Assembly (NCBI GenBank): GCA_011032825.1
Contig: JAADJZ010000010.1
Span: forward strand, 1,297,619-1,361,618
Direction of reading: 5' to 3'
DNA length: 64,000 bases
Source of the DNA: Massariosphaeria phaeospora
Taxonomy: Eukaryota; Ascomycota; Dothideomycetes; Pleosporales
Shown here: piece after piece, positions 48,901 to 60,189 of the stretch
How the letters are laid out: every line of letters begins with the position of its first letter
Position numbering within the stretch: position 1 is the stretch's first letter
Position numbers and translations under genes: made by a program
Notes under the pieces: model-generated
The model's database searches: none
Seen by the model: the letters and a program-made list of their open reading frames with translations, nothing else
What the model was told of the DNA's origin: nothing

Positions 48901-50230
48901 CATTAAAAAAAATGCATTAAGAATAAAGCAAAAACGACTAGCAAAGATAGATAGTTACAAATAACACTTAAGCTATATAGCTTATTTAAGAATTACATGC
49001 TTTACAAGCATATAAACACTTAAGAATTAACAAAATAGTTTAACAAATTTTAAACGAGTACTTAATGCTCTATGTACAAAACACAGTTTAAAAAGCAATA
49101 AGCAACTATTTAGATTGTTTAAAAAACAAACTTAAAAAACACAAGCTCTACGGACTACTTTAACTGCTAGAACTACTCGCACGCTTATAGATTAGCGTTA
49201 CAATAGACTTTATAGTAAAGCTTTTAAAATTGTTAAAACTCAAATTAGCACGGCTATGCAACTCGATCTTGGTAATTGTAAATTAATTAACCAAAGAATT
49301 ACATTTTGTACTAACAGAAAAGTTAATTACAGTAGAAAAAATAGCTTACGAAGTTACAAAAGCACTCGTAGCTAATTACAAATTGCTAAAACAGTTTATT
49401 ACCAACAAAAACAAACTGTTTACATTAAAGTTTTAGAATACGTTCTTAGCCTAGTTAGAGGTTGCGAAAAAGCTATTAACTAGCTTTCACCCGCAAACAA
49501 ACGGCTAGACAGAACGAACGAACTAAATACTAGAATAGTACCTACGAATGTACACTAACAAGCTGTAAAACAACTAGGTTAAACTTCTGCTAACAGCACA
49601 ATTAGCATACAACAGCACGAGGTTCACGACAATAGAACACTCGCTATACTACGCAAATTATAGATATAAGCTAGTAGCTTATTAAAATTTAAAAAATATT
49701 AAAAGCATTTCGCTAGCAGCGGACGACAAGGCTTTTAAAATGCAAGAATTACATAATAAATTAAACAAACGAATTGCTTAGAGAAACCTTACGACAGCTA
49801 AGTTAGCAAATAAAAAAAAGCTTAAGAAACTAACTCTTAAAAAAAGAAATAAAGTTTTTCTTTTACAAAAAAATCTAAAAACTAAACGGCTATGCAACAA
49901 GTTAAACAACTTTTAAATAAAACTATTCAAAATCTTAAAGGTTAAAAAACTTGTATTATTTAAACTACAGCTACTTGCAAGCATGCGCATACATCTAGTT
50001 TTTTACAAATTACTTTTTAAACTAGCACTACTAAACGCCGAAGTAGCAACTAATATTAAGCTTAAAAACGAAAAGTACGAAGTTAAGAAAGTTAAGAACC
50101 TACAAAAGTTCAAACGTTAGTAGAAATACTTAGTTAAATAGCAAGAATAGCTAAAGAGCTAGAACACATAGGAACTAATACGAAATTTTACGAACTGCAA
50201 GGAACTAGTACGAAAGTATTACTAGCAAAA
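43000..50230 (+). pseudogene. G3 gag-pol relic with chromodomain
   Basis: The gag-like region (43.0-45.3 kb) has several CxxC clusters, for example CKNCLE near 43,980 and C.MCSK near 44,205. RT begins near 45,785 (VPKKNKELKLCVDF, then ITKLNVQNEYYRIRIAKEHK, TRYKLYKYQVMPFKLTNALATF) and resumes after P3-1 at 47,951 (YKYLNIF, AYLNNVLIYSKETFEEH). RNase H follows (TNALDYALRAILLQQ, SRKFLEAELNY). The integrase C-terminal core is near 49,480 (FHPQTNGQTERTN, LRMYTNKL). The chromodomain lies at about 50,070-50,225 (EKYEVKKV, KYLVK.QE, RNFTNCKELV) with Trp codons turned to stops. Asp-to-Asn changes hit the RT YLDD box. Confidence 0.88.
46087..47950 (-). mobile_element. Pogo-like transposon P3, copy 1 (in G3 RT)
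   Basis: 1,864 bp, TA-flanked (46,085-46,086 and 47,951-47,952). Inverted repeats of at least 54 bp start A(C/T)GTACTTTACGAGTTCG and contain GTTCGTGCACTAC twice. Removing it with one TA restores the RT codons for VLYKYLN. The minus strand reads as a pogo transposase with a basic RKSHKRKQ stretch and a CK.CN.TKHNARTR knuckle near the end of the ORF. Confidence 0.9.
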
Positions 50231-51013
50231 TCTAGAAGCAAAGAATTCAAGTTCTCTAAAAAAGCAGAAAAGTTAAAAGAAAAAAAAGCGAGCAGAGAAA
50301 AGTTAGTTTGTAACTAGCCTAAGTTAGCTAAAAGCATTTTAAATAGCAGCGGTACAGAACTATTAGTAGAAGCTGTACTTTTAAAATCAATAGCAGCGCT
50401 AAACTGCGCAGCTTCTAGTTTCTTTAGCTTTTCAATAGCAACCTACTTATTAGCAAAACGCTAATTCTTTTTTATCTTAGCAATAGAAAGCTCTACTTAA
50501 AAAGTAGCAGCACGAAACTTTGCTGCGAACACTAGCTAAGTAGCTTAGATCCGTGCAGATAACACTTGTTGCTTAGCTAGCAAAAGCTAATGTTACAAGT
50601 TGCAACGCTTTTGTTAAAAAGCTACTTACTTTTTTTTTGTTAGAGCAAGACTGCAAGGCGCGCTAGACTAAAGGCATTTAGCACACTTATCTAACGAGAA
50701 ATTAACTAGGCACTTTAGGTTTTTTTTAAAACAACGGCCGCAAGGAGCAGGCATTTTTAAACTAGTTTTACAAATATAGGCAACTTAATTGTAACAACGG
50801 CAAGTTAACTTAAAGCACGAATCTACGAAAAGCGAAGACTTAGGCATAGTTAAACTTAAAAACTTAAAAAAATACAAGAGAAAGCTACGACACGACGAGA
50901 ATTAAAGTTAACTTACTTTTATACGAAACGGCACTTTTGATGCAAAGCACAAAAAAAACTAGCACAGCACAGCAAAACAGCTATCAAAACAATATTTTTA
51001 AAGAAAAAAATAA

Positions 51014-51513
51014 TGTTACAAACAAAGACGATACTAGGTATTGTAAACTAAGCAACGACGTAGAAAAGTTGTTAAAGCTTGCAAGTTTGCAAGACAAAAG
51101 TACAGCGATGCGCAAAGCAGAATTAGGTTAGCAGTTACGTAACAGTAATTAGTGCGATTAAAGCTTTAGCGAACTAAGCATACTAAGCAGCGAGCGCTTA
51201 GCTAGCCTAAAGCGCTTAGCAACTAAGCACACTAAGCGAACTAAGCAGAACGCTTTTAGCAAAGAATTATAGAACTATATAGATTAGCAGAATTTCTTTT
51301 ACAATTTAGATTCTTTGTAGTTAACTCTTTTAAGTACATTTTATACATAGATTAGATCTATAGGCAACAGATTGTTACTTTGTTATTCTATCTAAAATAG
51401 AATTAAGATTGTTCTTTTGTTGTTACCAAGCTCTTCGAATACAGAACAATTCCTTAGGCGGAACCTTCGAGTTCAATCAAAATTATCTTCGGTAAGAGAA
51501 ACCCTTGATAACA
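51014..51513 (+). repeat. 3' LTR of G3
   Basis: 500 bp, followed by the CTAGT duplication at 51,514-51,518. Confidence 0.92.
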
Positions 51514-51645
51514 CTAGTTTCTACTAGCTCAACTTTCGCTCAATTACGTAACTGTGTTTTTTAACTTTTCAAGCGTATTTTTGAGAATAATGCTAGGTAG
51601 TGTTCGAATAGCTAAAGTAGTATTCGATTAGAAGCTGCTTAAAAA

Positions 51646-52924
51646 AAGCTTAAAGCAAAAAAAAAGTTTACTGCGTTGTTTGCGCAAGACTAGAAAAAGT
51701 AGTTAATAACTAAACTTAAGCTTTTAAATAAGCAACGCTACTGCAAACAAAAAAGTAATAAGTTATTACATTAGTTTATTACATTATTGTATTTACAATA
51801 GGTAGTTAAGTAGTTTTAAACAAAACTTAGCTTTGTCTATAAAAAGTAAGCTTGTATTTATTACAATGTTAACTTTTAATAGCAGAAAAACTTTTTTAAA
51901 CAAATTGCTAAAGCACTAAAAAAAAAAGAAATTAAAAATTAGCTAATGTTGCGAACGTTTGGCGCTAGCAAAGCTACTAATAGAATTATACGTTGTATTT
52001 ACTTAAACAAACTAGCTAAGTTAAAAAATAATTTGTTTAAAAACAAAAAAGCTAAAATAGATTAGCAAAAGTTTGTAAAAACGTTAACTTTAAAAAGTTT
52101 AACACTAGTAACTACTAAAGACTATAAGTAAGTTATTATAGTAGTTTATTATATACTTATATTTACTATACTAGCTTACGCAAGCTTACGCTTTTTTTTA
52201 AACTACGCGTTAATAGCAATAATGCTTATAAAAATAATAACAGCTTGTATATTCTAGCGCTTACAATTAATAAGTATAAAAAAAAAGCAAGTAGCAACTT
52301 AAAAATTAATGCGTTTTACAATAAGTATAAAAACAAATATAAAACAAAAAATTAGTAAAAAAATACGTTAGTAAAAGCAAAGAAGTCCTTTAGTAAAAAT
52401 AAAAAAAAAGTAAAAAAAAAAGTTAAATTAAGAAGTAGAATAAAGTAGTAGATAAAGTAGTACAGCAATTTAAAGTAGTAAAGTGAACTAAGTTAGTAAA
52501 GTATTTAAATTAAAAAAGTATTTCTAACAATAGTAACGCTTATAAGAAAGCGCAAACTTAAAGCTTTTTACTATTTAATGTAAATTAAAACGTTGCTAGT
52601 ATAAACATAGCTAGTATTTATTATTTATAACGCAGCCTAAAACGTGTATAACATTGCAATAAACAAATTAGCAAGTATAACTTAATTATATTTGTAAAAT
52701 AAAAGCGCTACTACTGTAGCTTTAATTTTAGCTTTAATTTTAGTTGCATTACTACTTTAGCTTTTGCGCTTAAACGTTAGCAATATTTTGCAAGCAAAAA
52801 AGCATGTTCTGTTTTTTTTTAACAATCTACGTGTTTTTCTTTAGCAATGTACTTATTCTCTATTTTTAGTTTACTCTAACACTAATTATTATAGTTTATT
52901 ATTATAGTACTTGCGCTTTTGTAT
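51646..52924 (+). pseudogene. Unknown coding relic, right part
   Basis: Continues the frame from 38.9 kb: KKKFTALFAQD, NKQRYCKQKSNKLL, LSFVYKK, MLRTFGASKATNRIIRCIY, and then a Lys-rich segment that may have been acidic before RIP, ending near 52,520 in a Lys/Gln-rich tail. Total coding potential of both parts is roughly 450 codons. The absence of terminal repeats of its own and of any known transposase motif makes a captured or resident gene as likely as a transposon ORF. I do not recognise the family. Confidence 0.5.
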
Positions 52925-52926
52925 TA

Positions 52927-53115
52927 ATGTATTTTACAAGTTAGTAAATTACACAAGTTTGTAAATTACTTTTGCTAAGCTTCTACTAAAACTACTTTAT
53001 TCTAGCGCAAAACAGCTTACTTTAGCTCTATATAGAGTACTAAAACACGCGATATTATTTAGAGTTTACTTTTACTACTTGCTTATACGTACGCGCGTTG
53101 TGCCTAGTTTAATTG
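52927..53115 (-). mobile_element. Pogo-like transposon P3, copy 3, left end only
   Basis: The first 189 bp of a P3 element after a TA at 52,925-52,926, aligned with the starts of copies 1 and 2 but more mutated. It is cut at AATTG by G1-right. The remainder should lie beyond the right edge of the window. Confidence 0.82.
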
Positions 53116-53336
53116 TATAAAACTACGTCCGATCGTAGGTTTAATAACACTTAGAATAGATTAATAGTATAGTAATAAAAATAGTATATTCGTGTAAAAG
53201 AGACGAATTGCTGTTTTAGTAGCAATTCGGTGCGAGGTACTTTTAAAAGCTTTGCAAAGAACTAGTTTAGCCCGTTATAACCTATAGTAGCTATTAATTA
53301 AAAGAAAACAAATACGTAAAGCTACTTGGCTTTACA
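53116..53336 (-). repeat. 3' LTR of G1-right
   Basis: 221 bp, identical in length to the left 5' LTR. The outer terminus TATAAAAC is a TG-to-TA change of TGTAAAAC. The adjoining 5 bases AATTG (53,111-53,115) should be duplicated at the other end, outside the window. Confidence 0.88.
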
Positions 53337-54059
53337 TTATTTTTTTTCTAAAAACTCAAACGTTTCGTAAAGTAACTTTGTTTGAAATTCTTTAATAGAA
53401 GCCTATATAGGCTATTGTAAAGCAGAATAGCTCTCTAAAGATCTATACCAATGCTTCGAACTAGTACAAACTTAAGTAAAGTTAAAGTAAAAAAGTAGTA
53501 AAGTTTTTTTTTAGTAAAGCTAGCGGTAAAGTGTACTGCTAGTAGAATTTAACGAATTTTTAGCCTAACAGCGAGTGCTGCCTATAGTTTTCTTATAACT
53601 CGTACTAGCTCTTTTTAACTTTTATTTTTACATTAACCTCGCTAAATTCTTAGATTTAAAAATAAGTTAACGTTAGAATAAGTAAGTTGATCTAGGTTAT
53701 AATAAGCTATTATAGAGTGTTTAGTAGCTAATAGTATAACTAGCAGTTTTTCTTTCGCATATTAGCTTGCGTTAGCTTTTTTTTAGCTGCTTTAATTTTT
53801 TACTAGCTAACATAAACATTACTAGAGTTAGCAATAACATTCTAGATAATAGCAACTTTATAGTGCACTTTTGCGCGCGCTGCGTTGCGTTCTAAAGCAA
53901 TAAAAAATACTATTACTTAAGCTAAGTAGAATGCTGCATGCTTGTTGTTAACAACTTTAACAAGTATTTGTACTAAGAGTAAATCGTTAGAAACAACAAA
54001 AGCAAAAAGCATAAGTATCTAAAATGCTTTTAGTATTTTAATACAAACTAAAATTGCTA

Positions 54060-55908
54060 ACGTAAACTACTAGTAACTTGGCTAAACTAGTAACCTAGCT
54101 AAAAAACGCTAAAACTACGAATACTAACTTGCTTCTACTATGCTTATACCTACGAACGCGCAATTACGTAAATACAAAAGCAAACTCTTTTTTGCTCTTA
54201 AAGCTTTTAGAGCTAGCAAATTCCAAAGCCTTTGCGCAGCTACATAGTTTTTTACTATTAATTACCGTCAACTTGCTAAACGCGATAAAAAAACACTTTT
54301 TAGCTTAAAAACTACGTTTACTCTTTGTAAGCTTACAAGCACTAAAGAAAAAACAATTGTCTAATACATTCTTAACTTTAACGCGCGAAAATTCGCGCTT
54401 TTTCTATCTAAAGTAGCTAATATAGCTAATAAACTGCTAGGCGAGCGTAGTAGCAGGCTAGTAAGCAAAAACTAGCTTGCGCGCTTCGTAACGCGTTTAT
54501 CTAAGCTCAAAATAGCTTTCAATTGAGCTAAAAATAGGCAGAGAATACTCTAAGAGAATCTAGAGATAATTAGCGCGTAGTTTAAGCTAGTAAAGAATAC
54601 TAAAGCTAAGTACAGCGTTTACAACGACAACGTGTACAACTTTAACAAAACTAGCTTTTAAATAAGCGTAATTGGCTTTATAAAAGTCGTTACAGGCTTT
54701 TAAAAACGTACTCAACTTAATTTTATCTAGCTAGGCAATTAAAAGTAGGTAAAAGTTGTCTAGAGCATCTGCGCCGCAAAGTACGCAATCTTGCTATTTA
54801 TTATTTACAAAAAGCGCGTTTACATTTTAGCATAGTACAAGAAGAACTCTATACCTAGCAATTAAAAGCTTTTAGTTTCTAAGAATAGCTAGACAAACAA
54901 CGCTTTTAGTTTTGAATAGTTAAAGCACTTTAACGCGCATACAAAAGCGCGTTAGGTAAAAAAGTATTAGCTACTTATTTTAAACGGCTATAAAAGCTAC
55001 TAATCTTAGAATTTTAAATACTATTGTTTTAAAAACAAGATTTTTACGCTTTGCATGCTAGCTTATTTATTTTATATTCTTTAGCTACTAGATGTAGTTT
55101 GCTTTTTGCTGCTAAAGCTAAAGTACTTTTAACGCGTTTGAGACTTAGCGCGCTAGCGCGTTTTCTATATTAACAAAGAAAGCTTTTTGCTAACCTTTAG
55201 AAACGCGTTTTTTAAAGTGTTTACAATAAAGAACTGCAAAAAAGTTTTTAAAGCTTTAAAGCTAGTTTCTATTAACGCGCAAGTAGTTCTTAGTTGTTTT
55301 AAAGTATAGCTGCGTACTTCGCTACTACTTTTCGTACTAGAAACGCCGTAGCAGTCAAAAACTCTAAGCAATACACTTAAATTTAAATTGCAATCAAAGC
55401 TAGTACGCGATTCTATTACTAGATTGTTTACTTTAGCGCAAAGTAGCTTTTTTTAGCTTGTAAAAAAAGCTAAATTAATGCTGCATTAGAACGCGCTTAA
55501 AAACTACTATATTAAGAAGCTTGAAAATTAATTAGCAAAAATAACCAAGCAGAAATCGCGCAAACGAAAGTGAATTTAGCATAGCAGTACAATAGAGTAT
55601 AGTAACGAATTAGCGCAAGTAGCTGCTAAAGCGTTTACAGCGCTTTAGCTATTAAAGAAAGCGCGTAGTAAAAAGAGTTAAAAAAGAGCAGAACTAGCTT
55701 TACGGCGCTGTAGAAACTATAGTAATACAAAACACAATGCTTAAACTTGCTAAAAATATATAAAAAAAGCTTTTAAATCTAAAGCTAGCACAACGTACGC
55801 AGGTTTCTTGTTCGATAGCAATTAATTTAATGTTCTTTGAGATAAGTTAGTTGTGCCAAGCATTTTTAGCCGAGTTACTAGTTTAGCTAGGTTACTAGTA
55901 GTTTACGT
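54060..55908 (+). mobile_element. Pogo/Fot1-like transposon P1, copy C
   Basis: 1,849 bp, TA-flanked (54,058-54,059; 55,909-55,910). The least mutated P1 copy; it keeps 37-bp inverted repeats starting ACGTAAACTACTAGTAAC. It is inserted in G1-right, and G1-left has the unoccupied site near 34,305. It differs from copy B by C/T and G/A changes and by subrepeat number at the ends. Confidence 0.9.
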
Positions 55909-58326
55909 TATTTAATGCGTATCTAAACTAGTTTAAAGCGTTATAAGCTATTTTAATTCTATATAAAGTACTAGAAAAGCTTTAGAATAATTTAGAAAAA
56001 GTCGTGCTCGCTTTAAAAAAAGTTCGCAACAAGAGTTATTTTGTAGTTGTTTTTAACTTTGCTTACAAGCTTCTGTTCCCTAGCGCGCCTAAAGCTAAGA
56101 AAAAAGTTTTTAAAACTATTTGCTAGTTTAAAAAGTATACTAACGATAAAGTAAAGCTTGCTATAATAAAAATAAGCAGAACTTGCAAGAACATTTTTAA
56201 AACGCTTAACAAGTATGTGTTATAAATTCTTAATGTGTAGCAAAACGCTAATTTAGTTTTTAGTTGTTAATATGCTTTTTACAGCGCGCACCTCTACTTG
56301 CACAATAAATCTACTAACTTTAATAAAAAATTTAATACTAAGGTTAAGCTAAATAGTTGCATTTGTACTATTAAAGCTACTGCTTTCTAGTAAAAGTACT
56401 TTAAGTAGTTGTTTAACTAGTTAGTAAAAGCAAAGCTTTAAAAAAATGTTAAGCAAGCTAATACTTTGCGTAAAAAAGTATATTAGCTTATTATAAGCTA
56501 CTATAACTCGTATTAACATATTTTAGTTTAAAAAAGCTTGCGTTGTTATTAATTTAGTAGCTAAAAGAAATTGCGAGTGCGCTTAGCTTTTCGTAGATCT
56601 TGCTAACGAAACTGCAAAGCGTGCAGTTAAAAAAAACAAAGTACAAAAAAGTATGCTTACAAAGAAAGTTAAGTTGCTTATAACAAAGTTTATAAACTTT
56701 AAGTAAAAAGTTGTAAGTAGCTTAGTAGTTTTTAGCGTTAAATTGCAGCTTTTTGAGCTATTGTAGCGTTAAAAGTAGTTTTTTTGCTTGAAATAGTTTT
56801 TGAGCACAGCGTTAGCGTTTTAGAACTTTATTTTAGCGCAATAAAAGCTAATACTTAGTAGTTAGTATAAAAGTAAGTTGCCTAGAAGTAGCATAGTTAT
56901 GCATATATTTTTAAAACTTACTTTGTTTTACATTGCTATAAAGTGTGCTACACTAGCTTATAATAGTACAAAATAGCTTTTTTAACGCTATGCCTTGCGA
57001 TAGTAAAATAATACATTATATTTTTTAAAAAAGTTCGAAACTTAAAAAAGCTTAAAATTTTAAAAATTTTAATGCTGACTATGCATTAAGTAGCAAAGTA
57101 AAACGTGTTAACTATTTTCTTTTTAATAGCACATTGCTTAAAGTGCGTTTTTTTATTTTTTTGCTACAAATATATATATATTTTTTTAAATTGTTAAGTG
57201 CATTTGCACTTATATTTAGCTTAAGTTTCTAAAAGTTCTTATTGTCTAAGTATTTTTTTTATTTAACAAAGTACTTTTAGGTGCTAACTAAAAATTTCTT
57301 TTTATTAAGCACTTTTTTAACGTAGTACACGTTGTTTTTAAAAGTGCGCAAAGTATCTACTAAAAGCTCGCTTTAAAAGAGTATCAACTTTTTTTAGTTA
57401 TAATGTTCTAACAGCAATACGTAAAAAACTAGATAAACACTTTTTAGTTTAAAAAAGTTTACTTAGTACGCGTTAGTACTAATTTAGTTTACAATAGTGC
57501 TTAGCTCTACGTACTTCTAGTTAAGCTTTTTCTTTAGCTTAGTAAATTTCATGTAGCAGTTTGAAATTAGCACCTAGTTACTTTGCTTTAGCAAAATGTA
57601 CTTTCTACGCTTGTTAAAATACTTTTTCTAATAGGCGTTTGTAGTTTCAATTTTGCGCTAGCATTTAGCTTAAAAAGCAATTATATAAACTGCTATGCTT
57701 ATTTTTATAAACAACTATTTGTTACTAAAAAACATTTTAAGCTAATTTAAAGCTTTTAAAAACGCTTTGTAGTACGCTACAAAAAAAGTAATTTTTATAG
57801 TTACGTATTAGCTATTGTTGTACGCGAACTTCGCTACTAGCAACTACATAGTTCAATTGTTCTATTCAAAGCAACAGTAACATCGAAAGTACTATTCTAG
57901 CATTTAATTTTGTCTTTTAGTTTAACTATTTGTTTGCGAGTAATAAGCAGAAGAGAAAACGCTTATTAAGCTAAAATAGTAGCAGAAGCTGTTCTAGAAC
58001 TTTGAGTTTATAATAAAACTTTAGTCTAAGATAACGTTTTTCAAAACGCTGTAAAGTTTTACGATTTTCTTTATTTAAACTATTGCAAAGTTTTTTGCTG
58101 TTTAGTTAGCGCGAGCTAGAATATAATAAGCTATTTTAGTTAAGCAGTTTACTACAACGAGAATAGAATCGTATACTTGCTTTATATACTTTAATAGTAA
58201 AAGTTTTGTAATAAAGTTTATTGTAACGTTACACTATAAGCTATTAGGCGCTAGCAAAAGTATAAAGAGTTTATAAAAGCTATGTTTAGCTGCTACTAAT
58301 TTGCAACACTTTAAATAGTTGTTGTA

Positions 58327-60189
58327 ACGTACTTTACGAGTTCGTGCACTACATAGGTTCGTGCACTACTTTTGCCAAGCTCCTACTAAAACTACTCTAT
58401 TCTAGCGCAAAACAGCTTACTTTAGCCTTGTATAGAGCAATATAACACAAGATATTATTTAGAGTTTACTTTTACTGCTTGCTTACACGTACGCGCGTTA
58501 TGCCTAGTTTAATTGCACTATTTACACTACTTTTAAAATAGTTCACCTGCTTTAGCGCGCACTTGCGTTTTTAGCTTTTTTTTATTACTACGCGCTCTAA
58601 ACTCCTTTAGAGCAGTTAGACGAGCTTTATTTTTAACTATCAAAGTTTTTTCTGCTTAAACTTGCTTTTTTTTATGCGATTTACGTTGCGTAGCAGCTTT
58701 ATTTGCTACTTTTAGCTTAGCTATTTTCTGTTGCGCTAACACTAGCTTGTGCGCGATAATAGCTGCTTTTTTTAAAACTTTTTTAAAAGCTTTTACTATA
58801 AACGTTAGTAAGCTATCTATATGCTTCTAAATTTTTGCTTTTACAAGCGTTAATTGCGACTCTAGTTTAAAAGTATTGCTTAGAGTTTGCAACTGCTAGG
58901 GCTTGTTGTTAATAAGTAGTAGTAGTAATAGAGTACGCAACTAAACGTTAAAAGCTGTTATAACTCGTTTTAGGTTAAATAGAACTAATCTAGCGCTTTA
59001 AAACTCTTTTTAAATATTACTTTTAGTAATTGCAGCATTATAGGCGCGTATGAAGCATAGTAGAAACTTAAGTTTTGTAATGTAAGTAATTTAGTTGCGC
59101 ATAAAATCTTTAGCTTAGCGCTCGTACGCTTTTTTTAAAAAAGCAAAACAACCTACATTAAAAAGCTGCAGAAAGTGCGATAAGTGCGAAAGCATACAAA
59201 TAGTAATAATCTTGTTCTTTTTGTAGTATTGCTAGAATGCGAGCGAGTTATAGCTTTTATAGCCGTCAATTGCGAGTAGTTAGTAGCTACTAACTACTTT
59301 TTTTTTGTATGCTTATTAAAGTGCTTTAACTACTACAAGCTAAGCTTATTTGTTGTCTAGCTCTTTTTAGAAACTGCAATAACCTAGTTCTAAAGCAGAT
59401 TCTTTTTTTTGTACTAAGCAAAAAGGTAGTAGCAGCTTTTAAAAATAATAAAAAGTAGAATAGCTTACCTTGTCGCGTTGATGCTTTAGATAACTATTGT
59501 TTACTTTCTATTGCTTTGCTGTATTGCCTTTAGCCTTTCTCGTTTCTCTAAAGCTATAACAACTGCTTTAGTTAATATCTAGCCTATTATAAAGCCTGTT
59601 TTGTTGAAGTTGTACGTATTTTTATTCTAGATACTGTACTTGGCTTTTATGTTAGCTACTAGGCGAAACTAGCTTTAAATAACTTTAAAATTCTCGCAAA
59701 GTGCTTTTTTGTAATTGTACTTGCGATTGAACTTTATTGTAAACTCAAAGCAGTGCATAACCTACGTACTAGGCTAGTTTAAGCTAACCTAGCCTAAATT
59801 GCGCTTTGCGCGTAAAGAATTGGCTATATTAGCTACAGCTGCGAGCCTAAAGAGAAATTCGCGCGAAATAAAGTTAAGTATATGCTCAACAACTACGCTT
59901 TTTTTAGTCTTTGTTAGATTCTTTAATTTCGGCTAGCAATTTGCTTGTAGAGTTTGTTTTGCGCGTTAGTAGCTTAGTGTTGTATAAGTAACTTTGTAGA
60001 TAGCTGTAGCGCGTTGCAAAAAAAGTGTCGCGTTTTGTTTAAAAGCCTAAAGAGTAGTTTGTATCTAACGCTTATTAGAAAGCTTTATTTAGTGTTGTTG
60101 TTAAGGCATTACGTATAGAAGTTGAGTTAGTAAAGGCTTAGCAAAAGTAGTGCACAAACCTGTGTAGTGCACGAACTCGTAAAGTACGT
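58327..60189 (-). mobile_element. Pogo-like transposon P3, copy 2
   Basis: 1,863 bp, TA-flanked (58,325-58,326; 60,190-60,191), nearly the same length as copy 1 and differing mostly by transitions. It is inserted in the G1-right integrase; the empty site is in G1-left near 25,410. Confidence 0.9.

Larger units (their letters stand above)
42475..51513 (+). mobile_element. Ty3/gypsy chromovirus G3 (nested in the MULE)
   Basis: LTRs 42,475-42,974 and 51,014-51,513, both 500 bp, TGTTAC...ATAACA, with a perfect 5-bp duplication CTAGT (42,470-42,474; 51,514-51,518). The body is plus-strand gag-pol ending in a chromodomain, so it belongs to the chromovirus branch. Pogo P3-1 interrupts the RT. Without it the element is about 7.2 kb. 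It retains more readable coding sequence than G1 and G2, which suggests a younger insertion. Confidence 0.93.
38940..51633 (-). mobile_element. Mutator-like element (MULE), interrupted by G3
   Basis: Inverted repeats of about 100 bp: 38,942-39,050 and, inverted, about 51,525-51,633, sharing TTCTAAT(C/T)GAATACTACT and later CAGTTACGTAATT. They are flanked by near-identical direct repeats GCTTAAAAAAA(A)GC. Own length is about 3.65 kb; the rest is gypsy G3. It encodes a MULE transposase on the minus strand. Long TIRs plus this transposase match fungal Hop-type MULEs. Confidence 0.75.

Noticed and set aside
50937..51131. 64-codon ORF crossing into the G3 3' LTR
   Set aside because: It spans the pol/LTR junction and is not shared as coding sequence by the other LTR.
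55165..55371. 68-codon minus-strand ORF in P1-C
   Set aside because: Antisense to the transposase relic of P1-C, which is coded on the plus strand.
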